DNA of 41,128 nt from Ruminococcus sp. (GCA_017456845.1 JAFTIP010000009.1:1-41128); one strand, 5' to 3'; positions 23,557 through 32,705 are shown, counted from the stretch's first letter. Translations and numbers: made by a program. Notes: a model not told the origin generated them from the sequence alone.

Positions 23557-24716
23557 TTAAGCAGATATTGTCCTAATTCTTCGCGGTTGGATACATCCAG
23601 CTTTTCGTAAATAACCGAAAGGTGATGCTTTACCATTCGGGGCGAAATATCCATATGTGCAGAGATTTCTTTGACTGACCAATTACGGTTAAATAGCATG
23701 GCAACTGCAAATTCGGTGGTAGTAAGATGTACCGTTACGCTGTTATGGGTAAGTCCGTTGTAAATGGTTCGCCAGCCTTTGCTGAATCTGTCCACCAGAG
23801 AAACAATGCTTTTGTAAGCGGCAGGTCGGCTCTTTTTAATTTCCGTCTCGATAACACCCTGCAAAAGTCCGTGATGCTCGGCAAAAGGCTGATAAAACTC
23901 CTCGTCAAGAGCCATTCGGTTAATTTCGTTAAAGGCTGTTTTTGCCGACTGAGAATCCTTGATATTCATAAGGCAAACGCACTTTATCAGCTTTAAGTAC
24001 AGAGATGGCACAGGATAATGGGCATCCTTAACGGCAAGTGCACCATCAGCAATACCTACGGCACGGCTGTAGTCTTTCTCAAGATATGCCTTGTGAGCCA
24101 TAATATATGCTCCAAACAATTTAAGACCTCCTGTTAAGTCAGGCATTATCGTCTGAATCGGCGGCAAATCCGCAGTATCCTGATGCAGAAGCACCAAGGC
24201 GGCAGTTCCTATAAACACTGCACTTGTCTTAAATTTTACGTCACCCTGCTCCAATGCTTTTTTAGCAAATCTCCTGATATTATTAAGACCTAATTGAGTC
24301 AGATTTAGCTTGCCAGAACTGAGATTGGCAAAAGCATAGATAAAACTTGCCGAAAGCGACAAATTAAAATCTTTAGGGTTAAGGTAAAGCTCAGAAATCT
24401 CAATTGCCTTTTGGGTCTGCCCTTTGTAATAGTTGTACTCAGCAGTTGCAATTGCTATGTCGTCCTCGTCCTCTAAGCCTTCAATCATTTCTTTGCAGTA
24501 TCCGGGAACGAAGCTGTTTGTCAGAAGCGGCATAAGCTGATGCACGCTGCCGATTTCCTCCGAAGGATTTTCAATAGGTAACGAACCTTTTGGAATAAGC
24601 CACTCTCTGCCAAGCCTGCGGGCACCGTTAAATTTATTCTCTTTTGCCCATTTCTGCACGGTTCGCACGTTTACACCAAGACGCACTGCCACCTGCTTTG
24701 CAGACTCATATTCCAC
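23553..24716 (-). CDS. Transcriptional regulator: N-terminal HTH, TPR-like middle, LuxR-type C-terminal HTH
   Basis: A protein of 387 residues. The start is GTG 24716, 8 bases after GAGGGAG; an upstream TTG (24722) is only 2 bases from it. Residues 1-45 look like a MerR/excisionase HTH (SAKQVAVRLGVNVRTVQKWAKENKFNGARRLGREWLIPK). The centre is helical with TPR-like repeats (AEYNYYKGQTQKAIEISELYL, MAHKAYLEKDYSRAVGIADGAL). The C-terminus is a LuxR/GerE HTH (LTTTEFAVAMLFNRNWSVKEISAHMDISPRMVKHHLSVIYEKLDVSNREELGQYL). TPR plus LuxR HTH recalls MalT-type regulators but without their ATPase. It is next to the amylase and maltodextrin operon, so control of starch genes is possible, not shown. Confidence 0.8.
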   Translation of the reverse strand: MEYESAKQVAVRLGVNVRTVQKWAKENKFNGARRLGREWLIPKGSLPIENPSEEIGSVHQLMPLLTNSFVPGYCKEMIEGLEDEDDIAIATAEYNYYKGQTQKAIEISELYLNPKDFNLSLSASFIYAFANLSSGKLNLTQLGLNNIRRFAKKALEQGDVKFKTSAVFIGTAALVLLHQDTADLPPIQTIMPDLTGGLKLFGAYIMAHKAYLEKDYSRAVGIADGALAVKDAHYPVPSLYLKLIKCVCLMNIKDSQSAKTAFNEINRMALDEEFYQPFAEHHGLLQGVIETEIKKSRPAAYKSIVSLVDRFSKGWRTIYNGLTHNSVTVHLTTTEFAVAMLFNRNWSVKEISAHMDISPRMVKHHLSVIYEKLDVSNREELGQYLLK

Positions 24717-24810
24717 AAGCAAAACTCCCTCTTACATTATAAAATCATTATATTCCTGCAATTTTCAAAATGCAAGAATTAATTTGGTCTTAAACCACAT
24801 ATGTAATTCT

Positions 24811-24931
24811 ATAGGTTCGCCTTTGGCAAAACAAAAGCTCTCCTTTCGGAGAGCTTTAATATATGAATCAATTACATTCAATCCGCCTTTGATGACAAAT
24901 TTACTCTGCAGGCAACCTATCCAAAGGCGAA
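24811..24931. repeat. Interlocked inverted repeats in the regulator-amylase gap
   Basis: Two inverted pairs are present in crossed order: ATAGGTT (24811-24817) with AACCTAT (24914-24920), and TTCGCCTTTGG (24816-24826) with CCAAAGGCGAA (24921-24931, 11 bp perfect). The amylase terminator lies between the arms. A further small hairpin, CGAGT/ACTCG, lies at about 24940-24954. No ORF of note is inside. This may be the remains of a MITE or a larger RNA fold around the terminator. The rest of the 262-bp gap shows nothing else. Confidence 0.5.
24828..24857 (-). terminator. Terminator of the malEFG-amylase operon
   Basis: AAAGCTCTCC (24834-24843) pairs perfectly with GGAGAGCTTT (24848-24857), 4-base loop, followed on the minus strand by TTTTGTTTT. 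It is about 120 bases after the amylase stop. Confidence 0.85.
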
Positions 24932-24978
24932 ATGCCTTGCGAGTGGCAAACTCGCCAAAATGTATACGCAGTTAATGC

Positions 24979-26673
24979 TTATTCAGCTGACTTAATAACT
25001 ACAGAACTTCTGGGAGGAAGTGTCAGCTTGCCGTTTGCAATGTAAGCAAACTCGGGAAGCTCTTCCTGAGCAGGAAGGGTTTCGCCGCGGACTGCCACAG
25101 TCTTCTGTTCGTCTGCACCTGCATAAAGGTCTCCTACGATTTCAGCATTTTTAAGCATTTCATCGGTAATTTCAAACTCGCTTGCCTTAGAACCATTTAC
25201 ATTGTGAACAACAATAACCTGACTGCCGTCATAATCCAGCTTAAAGGCACAAACGCCTATATCACCCTCTACCTCGTAGGTTTCAACGATTTTACCACGG
25301 GCAATTTCGGGGTTCTGACTCTTGATTTTAATAGCCCTCTTATAGAAGTTCAAGAGAGAATTTTCATCTTCGTTCTGCTGTTTAACACCGCCGAAGTCAA
25401 GGTCGCAGAAAGCATCTGCAGTACACCAGATATCAGGCTCTACATCGCTATCCCAAATCATAGGAGAACGGTAGTAAGCGTCGTTCTGGTGATAGTTGCC
25501 GGGGGTCTTCATACCGATTTCCTCGCCATAATAGGTAAAAGAGTTACCGGGAGTAAGAATATAAAGAGCGGCGGCATTCTTCATAACGTTAAGGCCTTTA
25601 CTGAAATATGAGCCGCTTCGAACCTGATCGTGGTTAGAAAGGAACATCGCGTGAATAACGTTGGGGTTAGCTTCTCTTGAGCTTTTATCAAACTTTTCCA
25701 GCTGAGAAGCAAGGCTGTCGCCATCGCCTGAATTTGCAGAAATAGTAAAGTGACCTGTGGAAGACGCAAATGAGAAAGCAAACTGACTATCAATACCCGA
25801 CTCGTAAATATCGTAAAGATAAGAGTTGGACTGCCAGTTCTCACCAACCATATATACGTCGGGGTTGTATTTCTGAGCAGTTTCATAGAACCAGCCGAGG
25901 AACTCTGCACCGTCGGTTGTTTCGTCTGTCATATACTTAACAGCATCAAGTCTGAAGCCTGCTACACCACGCTCAAGCCAGAACTTTGCAACTTCTTCAA
26001 AGTAATCTCTTGTGCCCTCGTAAGCTAAGTTCCACTCAGGCATTTCCGTTGAGAACTGACCCTCGTACCACACGCCGGAAGCGCCTATTACCTGCCTCCA
26101 GCCTTCACCGGGGCTTGTAAAGCCTGATGCCTTGAAACGATAATACTTTGCATAGCCGTCAAGATTACCGTCGGCAGCCTCTTTGAGGGCATTCTGATAA
26201 TACTCATGACCCGTACCGCAGTGGTTTAAAACCAAATCGAGGATAACATCAATGCCTCGCTTATCACATTCTTCGATGAGCTTATCAAATGTTGCAAGGT
26301 CACCAAATTCGGGGTCGATATCCATATAATCGTCAACGTCATATTTATGGTAAGAATCCGAAGGCATAATGGGCGACAGCCAGATACCTGTCATGCCCAA
26401 ATCCGTGTCGGTTTCAGGATTTCCGTCGTTAATGTAGTCAAGGTTGTCAATAATACCCTGCAAATCGCCTGTTTCGTCACCATTGCTGTCGGCAAATGCG
26501 CAAACCCAGATATGGTAATAATTGCGGTATTTGTCGTCAATTTCGGCAATTTCTCTGGCTGCTACGGGGTCCTTATATTCTGTGGGGATTTGCTCAGAGT
26601 TTTCACAGCCTGCAAAACACACACAGGAAAGCGAAAGTGTAATCAAGAGAAATATAGCTATGATTTTTTTCAT
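24979..26673 (-). CDS. Lipoprotein alpha-amylase, GH13
   Basis: A protein of 564 residues. A lipoprotein signal (MKKIIAIFLLITLSLSCVCFAGC) anchors it at C23 to the outer face of the membrane. The GH13 regions are complete: I, DLVLNH (146-151); II, GFRLDAVKYM with nucleophile D243; III, VGENW with acid/base E278; IV, FLSNHDQ with D349. The catalytic barrel is followed by a C-terminal beta domain (about 470-564). It should cut starch or maltodextrins at the cell surface, and the products fit the importer encoded just upstream. Alternative GH13 activities (neopullulanase, cyclomaltodextrinase, glucosidase) cannot be excluded. Confidence 0.93.
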   Translation of the reverse strand: MKKIIAIFLLITLSLSCVCFAGCENSEQIPTEYKDPVAAREIAEIDDKYRNYYHIWVCAFADSNGDETGDLQGIIDNLDYINDGNPETDTDLGMTGIWLSPIMPSDSYHKYDVDDYMDIDPEFGDLATFDKLIEECDKRGIDVILDLVLNHCGTGHEYYQNALKEAADGNLDGYAKYYRFKASGFTSPGEGWRQVIGASGVWYEGQFSTEMPEWNLAYEGTRDYFEEVAKFWLERGVAGFRLDAVKYMTDETTDGAEFLGWFYETAQKYNPDVYMVGENWQSNSYLYDIYESGIDSQFAFSFASSTGHFTISANSGDGDSLASQLEKFDKSSREANPNVIHAMFLSNHDQVRSGSYFSKGLNVMKNAAALYILTPGNSFTYYGEEIGMKTPGNYHQNDAYYRSPMIWDSDVEPDIWCTADAFCDLDFGGVKQQNEDENSLLNFYKRAIKIKSQNPEIARGKIVETYEVEGDIGVCAFKLDYDGSQVIVVHNVNGSKASEFEITDEMLKNAEIVGDLYAGADEQKTVAVRGETLPAQEELPEFAYIANGKLTLPPRSSVVIKSAE

Positions 26674-26699
26674 AATGTACTCTCCTTAGTTTTTGTTTC

Positions 26700-26729
26700 A
26701 AAAAGGGCGGCTGCATAAGGCAGCCGCCC
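26700..26729 (-). terminator. Stem-loop terminator between malG and the amylase gene
   Basis: GGGCGGCTGC (26705-26714) pairs perfectly with GCAGCCGCCC (26720-26729), loop of 5, with TTTTTG following on the minus strand. The amylase is therefore reached by partial read-through or has its own promoter; none is obvious in the 71-base gap. Confidence 0.88.
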
Positions 26730-26744
26730 AAATAGTAGGAGTTA

Positions 26745-27614
26745 TTAGCCCTTAACGCCGCCGGCGGTAACGCCTTCAACGTAATACTTCTGCATGTAGA
26801 GGAAGAGGGCTGTAATGGGAATAGAAACAACAACAGAACCGGCAAGGAAGAATCTGAAATATCCTTGTGCCTTATATTCCTGCTCAGTCCACATCCAAAG
26901 ACCTCTGGAAACAGTGTAGTTATTAACGTTGTCCTGCATAATAAGACGAACAAGAATAAAGTCACACCAGGGGCTGATGAATGATGTAAGAATCTGGTAG
27001 ATAACCATGGGCTTTGCCATAGGAAGAATAATCTTCCAGAATACCTGGAACTGGTTAGCACCGTCGATTGTAGCAGCCTCATCAAGAGCGTGAGGAATTG
27101 TATCGAGGTAGCCCTTCATAACAAGATAGCCAAGACCTGAGCCTGCAGAGTAGCAGAGAATAAGACCGAGAAGAGTCTGGTCTAAGCCCATCATCTTTAA
27201 GATGTAGTAAAGAGCAATCATTGTCATAAATCCGGGGAACATACCCATAATCATACCAACGTTGATAAGGGGCTTTCTTGCTTTAAATCTCAGACGGCTG
27301 AATGCATAAGCAACAACCAGAACAGAGAGAGTAGAAATGATACAGCAAACTACAGCAATAATAAATGTGTTGCCGAACCATCTTAAGAAGTCAGTCTTTG
27401 TGAAAAGCTCAACGTAGTTATTAATTCCGTACTCATCAAGATGAGGGAACAGATGGTCAACCATAGTAGCGGGATCGCCGCCTGCAGGGTTAATTCTGAA
27501 TGAATGAAGAACAAGCCATACGAGAGGGAAGATCCAAATAAGACCTAAAACTGCCAACAAAATGTAGATAAAGGTGTTGGCAAGGCCTCTTCTCAATTTA
27601 TAACTTTTTATCAT
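26745..27614 (-). CDS. malG: Maltodextrin ABC transporter permease MalG
   Basis: A permease of 289 residues with six membrane segments, the EAA loop ALDEAATIDGANQFQVFWKIILPMAKP (about 186-212) and the C-terminal GVTAGGVKG typical of MalG. ATG 27614 overlaps the malF stop (ATGA). Its neighbours are malF, malE and a GH13 amylase, which supports maltose or maltodextrin as the substrate. The operon encodes no ATPase. Confidence 0.92.
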   Translation of the reverse strand: MIKSYKLRRGLANTFIYILLAVLGLIWIFPLVWLVLHSFRINPAGGDPATMVDHLFPHLDEYGINNYVELFTKTDFLRWFGNTFIIAVVCCIISTLSVLVVAYAFSRLRFKARKPLINVGMIMGMFPGFMTMIALYYILKMMGLDQTLLGLILCYSAGSGLGYLVMKGYLDTIPHALDEAATIDGANQFQVFWKIILPMAKPMVIYQILTSFISPWCDFILVRLIMQDNVNNYTVSRGLWMWTEQEYKAQGYFRFFLAGSVVVSIPITALFLYMQKYYVEGVTAGGVKG

Positions 27615-29128
27615 GAGAACGCCTCCTCATCCTTAGCTGACTTAGTCATGTTAAATGTAATCAGCGATAAAGTTGCGCAAACGATGAACACAAGAATACC
27701 GATAGCCGCACCTAAGCCATACTTCTGCTTATCAACAGAAAGTCTGTAAAGAAGCGTGATGAGAAGGTCGGTCTTACCTGCACCATATGCGTAATCACCC
27801 ATGCTGGGACCGCCTCCGGTAAGGAGGTACATCACGTTAAAGTTATTTAAGTTACCAATGAAGTTTGTAATCATGTGGGGTGTTGTAACGAAGAGCATGT
27901 AAGGTAATGTAATCTTAGTAAAGCTCTTAACAGGACCTGCACCGTCAATACGTGCACTTTCGTAAAGGTCCTCGGGAATGTTCATAAGGATACCTGTTGT
28001 CATAAGGATTGTGTAAGGAATACCAATCCAGATGTTAATAATGATAACAGCAATTCTTGCAATCCAACCATCATAAAGTGGTGCCATAACATTGAACTGC
28101 GAGGGTGCACCTGTGAACATTGATATAATCAGATTGAGAGGGCTATCCTGAGACTGACCTATCATCTGAGAAATCAGAAGAAGTGTAACGAACTGGGGAA
28201 CAGCGATTGTCATAACGAAAAGTGTTCTCCATAACTTCTTCAGCTTAATTCCTTTTTTATTAATCATCAGGGCAACAACCATACCTAAGATATAGTTGGA
28301 GAATGTTGCAGCAACTGCCCAGATGAGAGTCCAGAGTACGATGTTACCAAAGGTGTAACCCATGGAAGCACCTGTAGTATTGCCAGAGAAAATCTCTGCA
28401 AAGTTAGCCATTCCAACCCACTGGAATGAGAAGTAGTTCTTGTCGTCGTAGTTTGTAAATGCCATAAGAATCATAAAGATAAGAGGCAAAAGTACAAACA
28501 CACAAATAAGAATAACAGGAACTGAAAGTAATGTAATATGGAATTTAGAGTCAAGGAATTCCTTAACTTCTGAAATAAATGTTTCAGGCTTTTTGCCTGC
28601 TTTTACAAGCTGTTCGCACTTTCTTGCGGACTTTGTGCTTGCAACATAAACTGCTACAATTGCAAGTGTAGCCATGATAGCCAGAATACCGTAAAGGAGA
28701 ATCTGGTTACTGTATGAGTCGTATACTAAAGTCTGGCTTGTGCCGCCACGGCCGCCGCTTATAGTTTCATAATGATACTGTGCCTCAAGGTGAAAGAACT
28801 GGCTCAAATATGCACCACCGAAGAACACCATAAATGCGATGTATGCAACTTCAAGCGAGAAGAAAATTATGCCTTTGATAACCTGTCCTCTTGTAACATT
28901 ACCGAGACCCATAATAATATAGGAAAGCTTGGTAATGATGTCACCCTGAGCAAATCCAACAGCGAAATCTTTAATGCCTAAAGCAATCTTAAGCACAAAG
29001 TTCTTGATGGCTTTACCGATAGCACAGAAGAACGCTTTGAGCGTATTGGGCAAGTTCTTGATAGTTTCCTTAAACTTATACCAAAAACGCTGTAAAGGAT
29101 TCAGCTGTATGTAATCGATATATTTCAC
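27611..29128 (-). CDS. malF: Maltodextrin ABC transporter permease MalF, with long N-terminal extension
   Basis: A protein of 505 residues, longer than usual Gram-positive MalF (about 430-450). The first 70 residues are an amphipathic, Lys/Phe-rich stretch with no signal peptide. Two extra membrane segments follow (about 85-110 and 145-165), then the conserved permease core with the EAA loop EDLYESARIDGAGPVKSFTKITLPY and a MalF-like LTGGGPS segment. The N-terminal block KLSYIIMGLGNVTRGQVIKG recurs, from memory, in other Clostridia sugar permeases, so it is probably a lineage feature rather than a fusion error. AGGGGAG precedes the start. Confidence 0.9.
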   Translation of the reverse strand: MKYIDYIQLNPLQRFWYKFKETIKNLPNTLKAFFCAIGKAIKNFVLKIALGIKDFAVGFAQGDIITKLSYIIMGLGNVTRGQVIKGIIFFSLEVAYIAFMVFFGGAYLSQFFHLEAQYHYETISGGRGGTSQTLVYDSYSNQILLYGILAIMATLAIVAVYVASTKSARKCEQLVKAGKKPETFISEVKEFLDSKFHITLLSVPVILICVFVLLPLIFMILMAFTNYDDKNYFSFQWVGMANFAEIFSGNTTGASMGYTFGNIVLWTLIWAVAATFSNYILGMVVALMINKKGIKLKKLWRTLFVMTIAVPQFVTLLLISQMIGQSQDSPLNLIISMFTGAPSQFNVMAPLYDGWIARIAVIIINIWIGIPYTILMTTGILMNIPEDLYESARIDGAGPVKSFTKITLPYMLFVTTPHMITNFIGNLNNFNVMYLLTGGGPSMGDYAYGAGKTDLLITLLYRLSVDKQKYGLGAAIGILVFIVCATLSLITFNMTKSAKDEEAFS

Positions 29129-29193
29129 TCTTGTTCACTCCCCTTTATCCTACGTTTGCAGAATAAAAATCCTTAGCGTAATTTAGCGTAATA

Positions 29194-29229
29194 AAAATAT
29201 CACAGCCCGAAGCCCTGCCTCGGGCTGTG
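29194..29229 (-). terminator. Stem-loop between malE and malF
   Basis: CACAGCCCGA (29201-29210) pairs perfectly with TCGGGCTGTG (29220-29229), followed on the minus strand by TATTTTTATT. As in the other sugar operon, it probably protects or terminates the malE transcript so that more binding protein than permease is made. Confidence 0.82.
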
Positions 29230-29277
29230 AATAAATCAGATTAAGTTAATTTCAAAAAAATATATCCCGATTTAAAA

Positions 29278-30621
29278 TTAAAGGTCAAGGATATTGTTGA
29301 TGCACTTCTCAACCTCAGCCTTAACGTTAGCCTCTGAGAAATCGTTGCTGGACTCAGTAATGTAAGTACCAAGAGCTGCACAAGGATCCCAGAATGTACC
29401 AACGATGATTGTCTGAGGAACAGAGTTAGTAGCCTGAGCAAGGATAGCAGACATAGACTCGTTGTTTGTTACGAAGTCGCTGTTTGCTACGTTTATGTTA
29501 GAGGGACCCCACTCGAGCTGCTCTGCTCTTTCCTGCTGGCACTCCTCGTTAGAGAGGTAGTAAGCAAGAGCCTGAGCTGTGTAGGGGAACTTAGTCTGGC
29601 TGTTAACACCGATGAACTTGTAACCGAACATGTTCTTGATGGGTGTATCTGTGCCGTTGATGTTGATTGTAGGAAGAATTGCAAAACCTGCGTTTTCACC
29701 AAGAGCTGCCTTAGCGGAAGCTACGTCCCAAGAACCGATAACACCAGCAGATGTTGTGCCGTTCTTGAAACCGTCAACAACTGCACTTGTCTGGTTAGAC
29801 TCAAAGTTTGCCTTGTAAGTCTTGAAAAGGTCAGCAAATGCCTTAACGGAAGCTGTTACCTGATCGATGTCGTAATCGTTGAACTTCTGAGTCTCGCCGT
29901 CTTCCTCAAGACCCATTGTCTCAAGACCGCCTGTAAAGAGGAACATACATGCGAAATAACCATCGCCTGTATTCATGATAAATCTCTTATTGTTAGCCTT
30001 ACAAGCCTCAAGGATAGCCTCAAGAGACTTAGCCTGATCAGCTGTGATGTCTCTCTTATCATAGCAGAGGAAGTAAGAGTTGTCGCCAACTTCGGGGTAA
30101 GCAACGAGGTTGCCTTCGTAAGTTGCAGCTTCAACAGAAGCGGGTGTGTTCATAGAAGTAACTTCGTTGGGGAACATAACATTAGCAAGTGCGCCGGGCT
30201 TTGCAAGCTTCATGATCTGGTCAGAAGCAAAGCCGAATACGTCAGCTGCTGTGTTGGGGTCAGAAAGTACGTTTGCACCAGCGTCGCCCTCGCCCTGGAT
30301 TGCAACTTCGATTTCGATCTCAGCATAATCCTTGAAGATCTCTTTGAAGTCAGCTACCTGAGCCTTAAATACATCCTGAGCTGCCTCAGGCTGCCATACT
30401 TTAAGTGTAACCTTGTTGCCTGCTGCTTCCTTCTGGATGTTTGCACCGAGGTCAGCGATGTCCTCTGCGGACCAGGGAACAAATGTTGTCTGTGCGCCTG
30501 TTGCAGCCTGTGTGCCGTCAACGGGGTCTGTTGTTGCGGGCTTAGTCTCGCCGCAAGCTGCAAGGCAACCTGCTACCATGAGAACAGCGAACAACAGAGC
30601 AAGAATTCTCTTTGCGTTCAT
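29278..30621 (-). CDS. malE: Maltodextrin ABC transporter binding lipoprotein MalE
   Basis: A protein of 447 residues. A lipoprotein signal (MNAKRILALLFAVLMVAGCLAACG) and a Thr/Ala-rich tether precede the mature fold. Motifs such as VTLKVWQPEAAQDVFKAQVADFKEIF, AADVFGFASDQIMKLAKPGAL and AYPEVGDNSYFLCYDKR are typical of maltose-type CUT1 binding proteins. GGAGTTATCC precedes the ATG. It is the first gene of the malEFG-amylase operon and should capture maltodextrins outside the membrane. Confidence 0.92.
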   Translation of the reverse strand: MNAKRILALLFAVLMVAGCLAACGETKPATTDPVDGTQAATGAQTTFVPWSAEDIADLGANIQKEAAGNKVTLKVWQPEAAQDVFKAQVADFKEIFKDYAEIEIEVAIQGEGDAGANVLSDPNTAADVFGFASDQIMKLAKPGALANVMFPNEVTSMNTPASVEAATYEGNLVAYPEVGDNSYFLCYDKRDITADQAKSLEAILEACKANNKRFIMNTGDGYFACMFLFTGGLETMGLEEDGETQKFNDYDIDQVTASVKAFADLFKTYKANFESNQTSAVVDGFKNGTTSAGVIGSWDVASAKAALGENAGFAILPTININGTDTPIKNMFGYKFIGVNSQTKFPYTAQALAYYLSNEECQQERAEQLEWGPSNINVANSDFVTNNESMSAILAQATNSVPQTIIVGTFWDPCAALGTYITESSNDFSEANVKAEVEKCINNILDL

Positions 30622-30657
30622 TTTGGATAACTCCTTTTTAAAATAATTTTCTTGTGT

Positions 30658-30722
30658 CAGTGCACACCTTGGGGCACTGTTTCACTATAGTAATAATAGC
30701 ACAAATCGAAGCACAATTTCAA
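30658..30722 (-). promoter_or_regulatory. malE promoter with operator-like palindrome
   Basis: Minus-strand TTGAAA (30717-30722) and TATTAT (30693-30698) with an 18-base spacer that contains TTGTGC twice. Downstream at about the transcription start, CAGTGC (30658-30663) and GCACTG (30674-30679) form an inverted repeat with a 10-base centre, a plausible repressor site or 5' hairpin. Confidence 0.6.
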
Positions 30723-31118
30723 CTACCTTTGTACTTTTTATCTAAAATAATAAATAAGAAGCTTGATTTTGGTCAATTTAACAACTAATTTTAAATCAAT
30801 TAACATTATGCACAAATTTGTAATCTCAACTTTAGCGGTTATGTCAAAACATGTTTTGTGCAACTTGCCACCCTGTGCCCTCCAAATAAAGGCAATTTGA
30901 CATATACCTAAGCTTCCACCCCCCGTTTTCACCCTGTTGAAAGCAATTTTTCGTCAAAATTACTTTCTGTAGTAGAAATTTAACAAAAACACCTACTTTT
31001 ACCACAAAATAAAGGGTTTAAACGCGAGAATTTAAATTGACATTTGGCTAAAAAAGTTGTACCTTAAGAATACGGACAAAATATACTTATTATAATATAT
31101 ACGGAGGTGCTTCGGATT
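30723..31118. other. AT-rich divergent intergenic region between malE and murE
   Basis: No gene is recognised in this part of the 497-bp gap. It holds a perfect 14-bp palindrome, CAAAACATGTTTTG (30845-30858), which could be an operator, and a fair plus-strand promoter for murE: TTGACA (31037-31042), 17 bases, TACCTT (31060-31065). No riboswitch or T-box elements were seen. Confidence 0.5.
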
Positions 31119-32606
31119 ATGAAGCTTGAAAAACTGCTTTCGTCACTTTCATACGAAGTTTTAAAAGGCTCTGCCGAAATCGAAATCGACGATATCGTCT
31201 ATGACTCAAGAAAAGTGGTAAACGGCACCGCCTTTGTGTGCCTTAAGGGCTTTAACACAGACGGCCACAAGTATGCACAGGACGCTATTGAAAAGGGAGC
31301 CTCTGCCCTGATCGTCAGCGACGACGTTAATACCGATGCCGACATAACAATAATAAAGGTTGAGAACACACGCGCCGCTTTAGCCGTTATGAGCACCGCA
31401 CTTTTCGGAAATCCCGCCGAAGAGCTTACCACAATTGCAATTACAGGTACAAAAGGCAAAACCACAACTGTTGCTATGATTCGCTCTATTTTAGAATGTG
31501 CAGGCATTAAAACAGGCACCATTGGTACTCTGGGCATTGTTATAGGCGACAAAATCTACAAAACCGCCAATACCACCCCCGAATCCTACGAAATTCAGCA
31601 GGCTATGCGTAAAATGGTTAAAAAGGGATGTAAGGCCATGGTTATTGAAGCCTCTTCCCTCGGACTGAAGCACCACCGTACAGACTGCATTAACTTCGAC
31701 TATGGTATTTTCACAAACTTTTCTCACGACCACATCGGCGACAGCGAACACCCTGATATGCAGGATTATTTAGAAAGCAAAGCTATCCTCTTTAAAAACT
31801 GCAAAAAAGGTATTATCAACATCGACGATGAGGCCTATGAAGAGCTTTTAAAAGACTGCGTTTGCGAAAACGTAACCTACGGCTTTAACGAAAACGCTGA
31901 TTTTATTGCATCTGACGACAAACTTCTGGCTCGTCAGGGCTTTATCGGTGTACACTTTGAGCTCAAGGGCAAAAAGGAGCTCCCCTTAGACGTTGCAATC
32001 CCCGGCCGATTCAGCGTTTACAACGCTCTGGCAGCAATTGCACTTTGCTCTGAAATGAATATTAATGATGAATTTATTATTAAAGGACTTGAAACCGTAA
32101 AGGTTAAGGGCAGGGTTGAGGTTTACCCTGTTAAAAGTAACTACACCTTGCTTATTGATTACGCTCACAATGCCGTTTCTATGGAAAACGTGCTTACCAC
32201 TCTCCGCGAGTATAAACCCCACCGCCTGATTACAATGTTTGGTGCTGGCGGTAACCGCCCCAAAGCAAGACGCTATGAAATGGGCGAGGTTTCGGGCAGG
32301 CTCTCGGATTTATCGGTTATCACCGAGGATAACTCCCGTTTTGAGGATGTAAACGATATTATCGCCGACATCAAGGTAGGAATAGACAAAACCAACGGTA
32401 AGTATGTTATTGTTCCCAACCGAGTGGATGCTATCCGCTATTGTATCGAAAACGCCGAGGCTGGCGATATTATCGTTTTGGCCGGCAAGGGTCATGAAGA
32501 TTATCAGGAAATCAAGGGCGTTAAATACCACCTTGACGAAAGAGAAGTTATTGCAAGTATTCTTAACCCACGTACTGACGAAGAAAATATAGTGGTTGAG
32601 GAATAA
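31119..32606 (+). CDS. murE: UDP-N-acetylmuramoyl-tripeptide synthetase (MurE family)
   Basis: A cytoplasmic Mur ligase of 495 residues. ATG 31119 is used; the in-frame GTG at 31107 lies within the CGGAGG ribosome site. Domains: N-terminal UDP-binding (IVYDSRKVVNGTAFVCLKG), central ATPase with P-loop AITGTKGKTTT (about 108-118), the ANTTPES substrate loop and the DYAHNAVSMENVL motif, and the C-terminal domain. MurE adds the third amino acid (meso-DAP or L-Lys) to UDP-MurNAc-L-Ala-D-Glu. The usual DNPR selectivity motif reads DNSR here (404-407), so the Arg associated with meso-DAP is kept but Pro is replaced. It is a single gene, not in a division cluster. Confidence 0.88.
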   Translation: MKLEKLLSSLSYEVLKGSAEIEIDDIVYDSRKVVNGTAFVCLKGFNTDGHKYAQDAIEKGASALIVSDDVNTDADITIIKVENTRAALAVMSTALFGNPAEELTTIAITGTKGKTTTVAMIRSILECAGIKTGTIGTLGIVIGDKIYKTANTTPESYEIQQAMRKMVKKGCKAMVIEASSLGLKHHRTDCINFDYGIFTNFSHDHIGDSEHPDMQDYLESKAILFKNCKKGIINIDDEAYEELLKDCVCENVTYGFNENADFIASDDKLLARQGFIGVHFELKGKKELPLDVAIPGRFSVYNALAAIALCSEMNINDEFIIKGLETVKVKGRVEVYPVKSNYTLLIDYAHNAVSMENVLTTLREYKPHRLITMFGAGGNRPKARRYEMGEVSGRLSDLSVITEDNSRFEDVNDIIADIKVGIDKTNGKYVIVPNRVDAIRYCIENAEAGDIIVLAGKGHEDYQEIKGVKYHLDEREVIASILNPRTDEENIVVEE

Positions 32607-32670
32607 CCCCTGTTTTTTATTAATATTATGAATCCCGATTGTGCAGATTTCGTGTATTTTATAACACACA

Positions 32671-32705
32671 AAAACGCCTGACGAGTAAACGTCAGGCGTT
32701 TTTAT
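32671..32705. terminator. Bidirectional terminator between murE and the ABC permease
   Basis: A 13-bp perfect stem (32671-32683 with 32690-32702, loop AGTAAA) starts and ends in A and T runs, so it can serve both convergent genes. Confidence 0.92.

Noticed and set aside
26347-26718. 123-residue plus-strand frame inside the amylase region
   Set aside because: It is antisense to an intact GH13 gene with full motifs and has no ribosome site.
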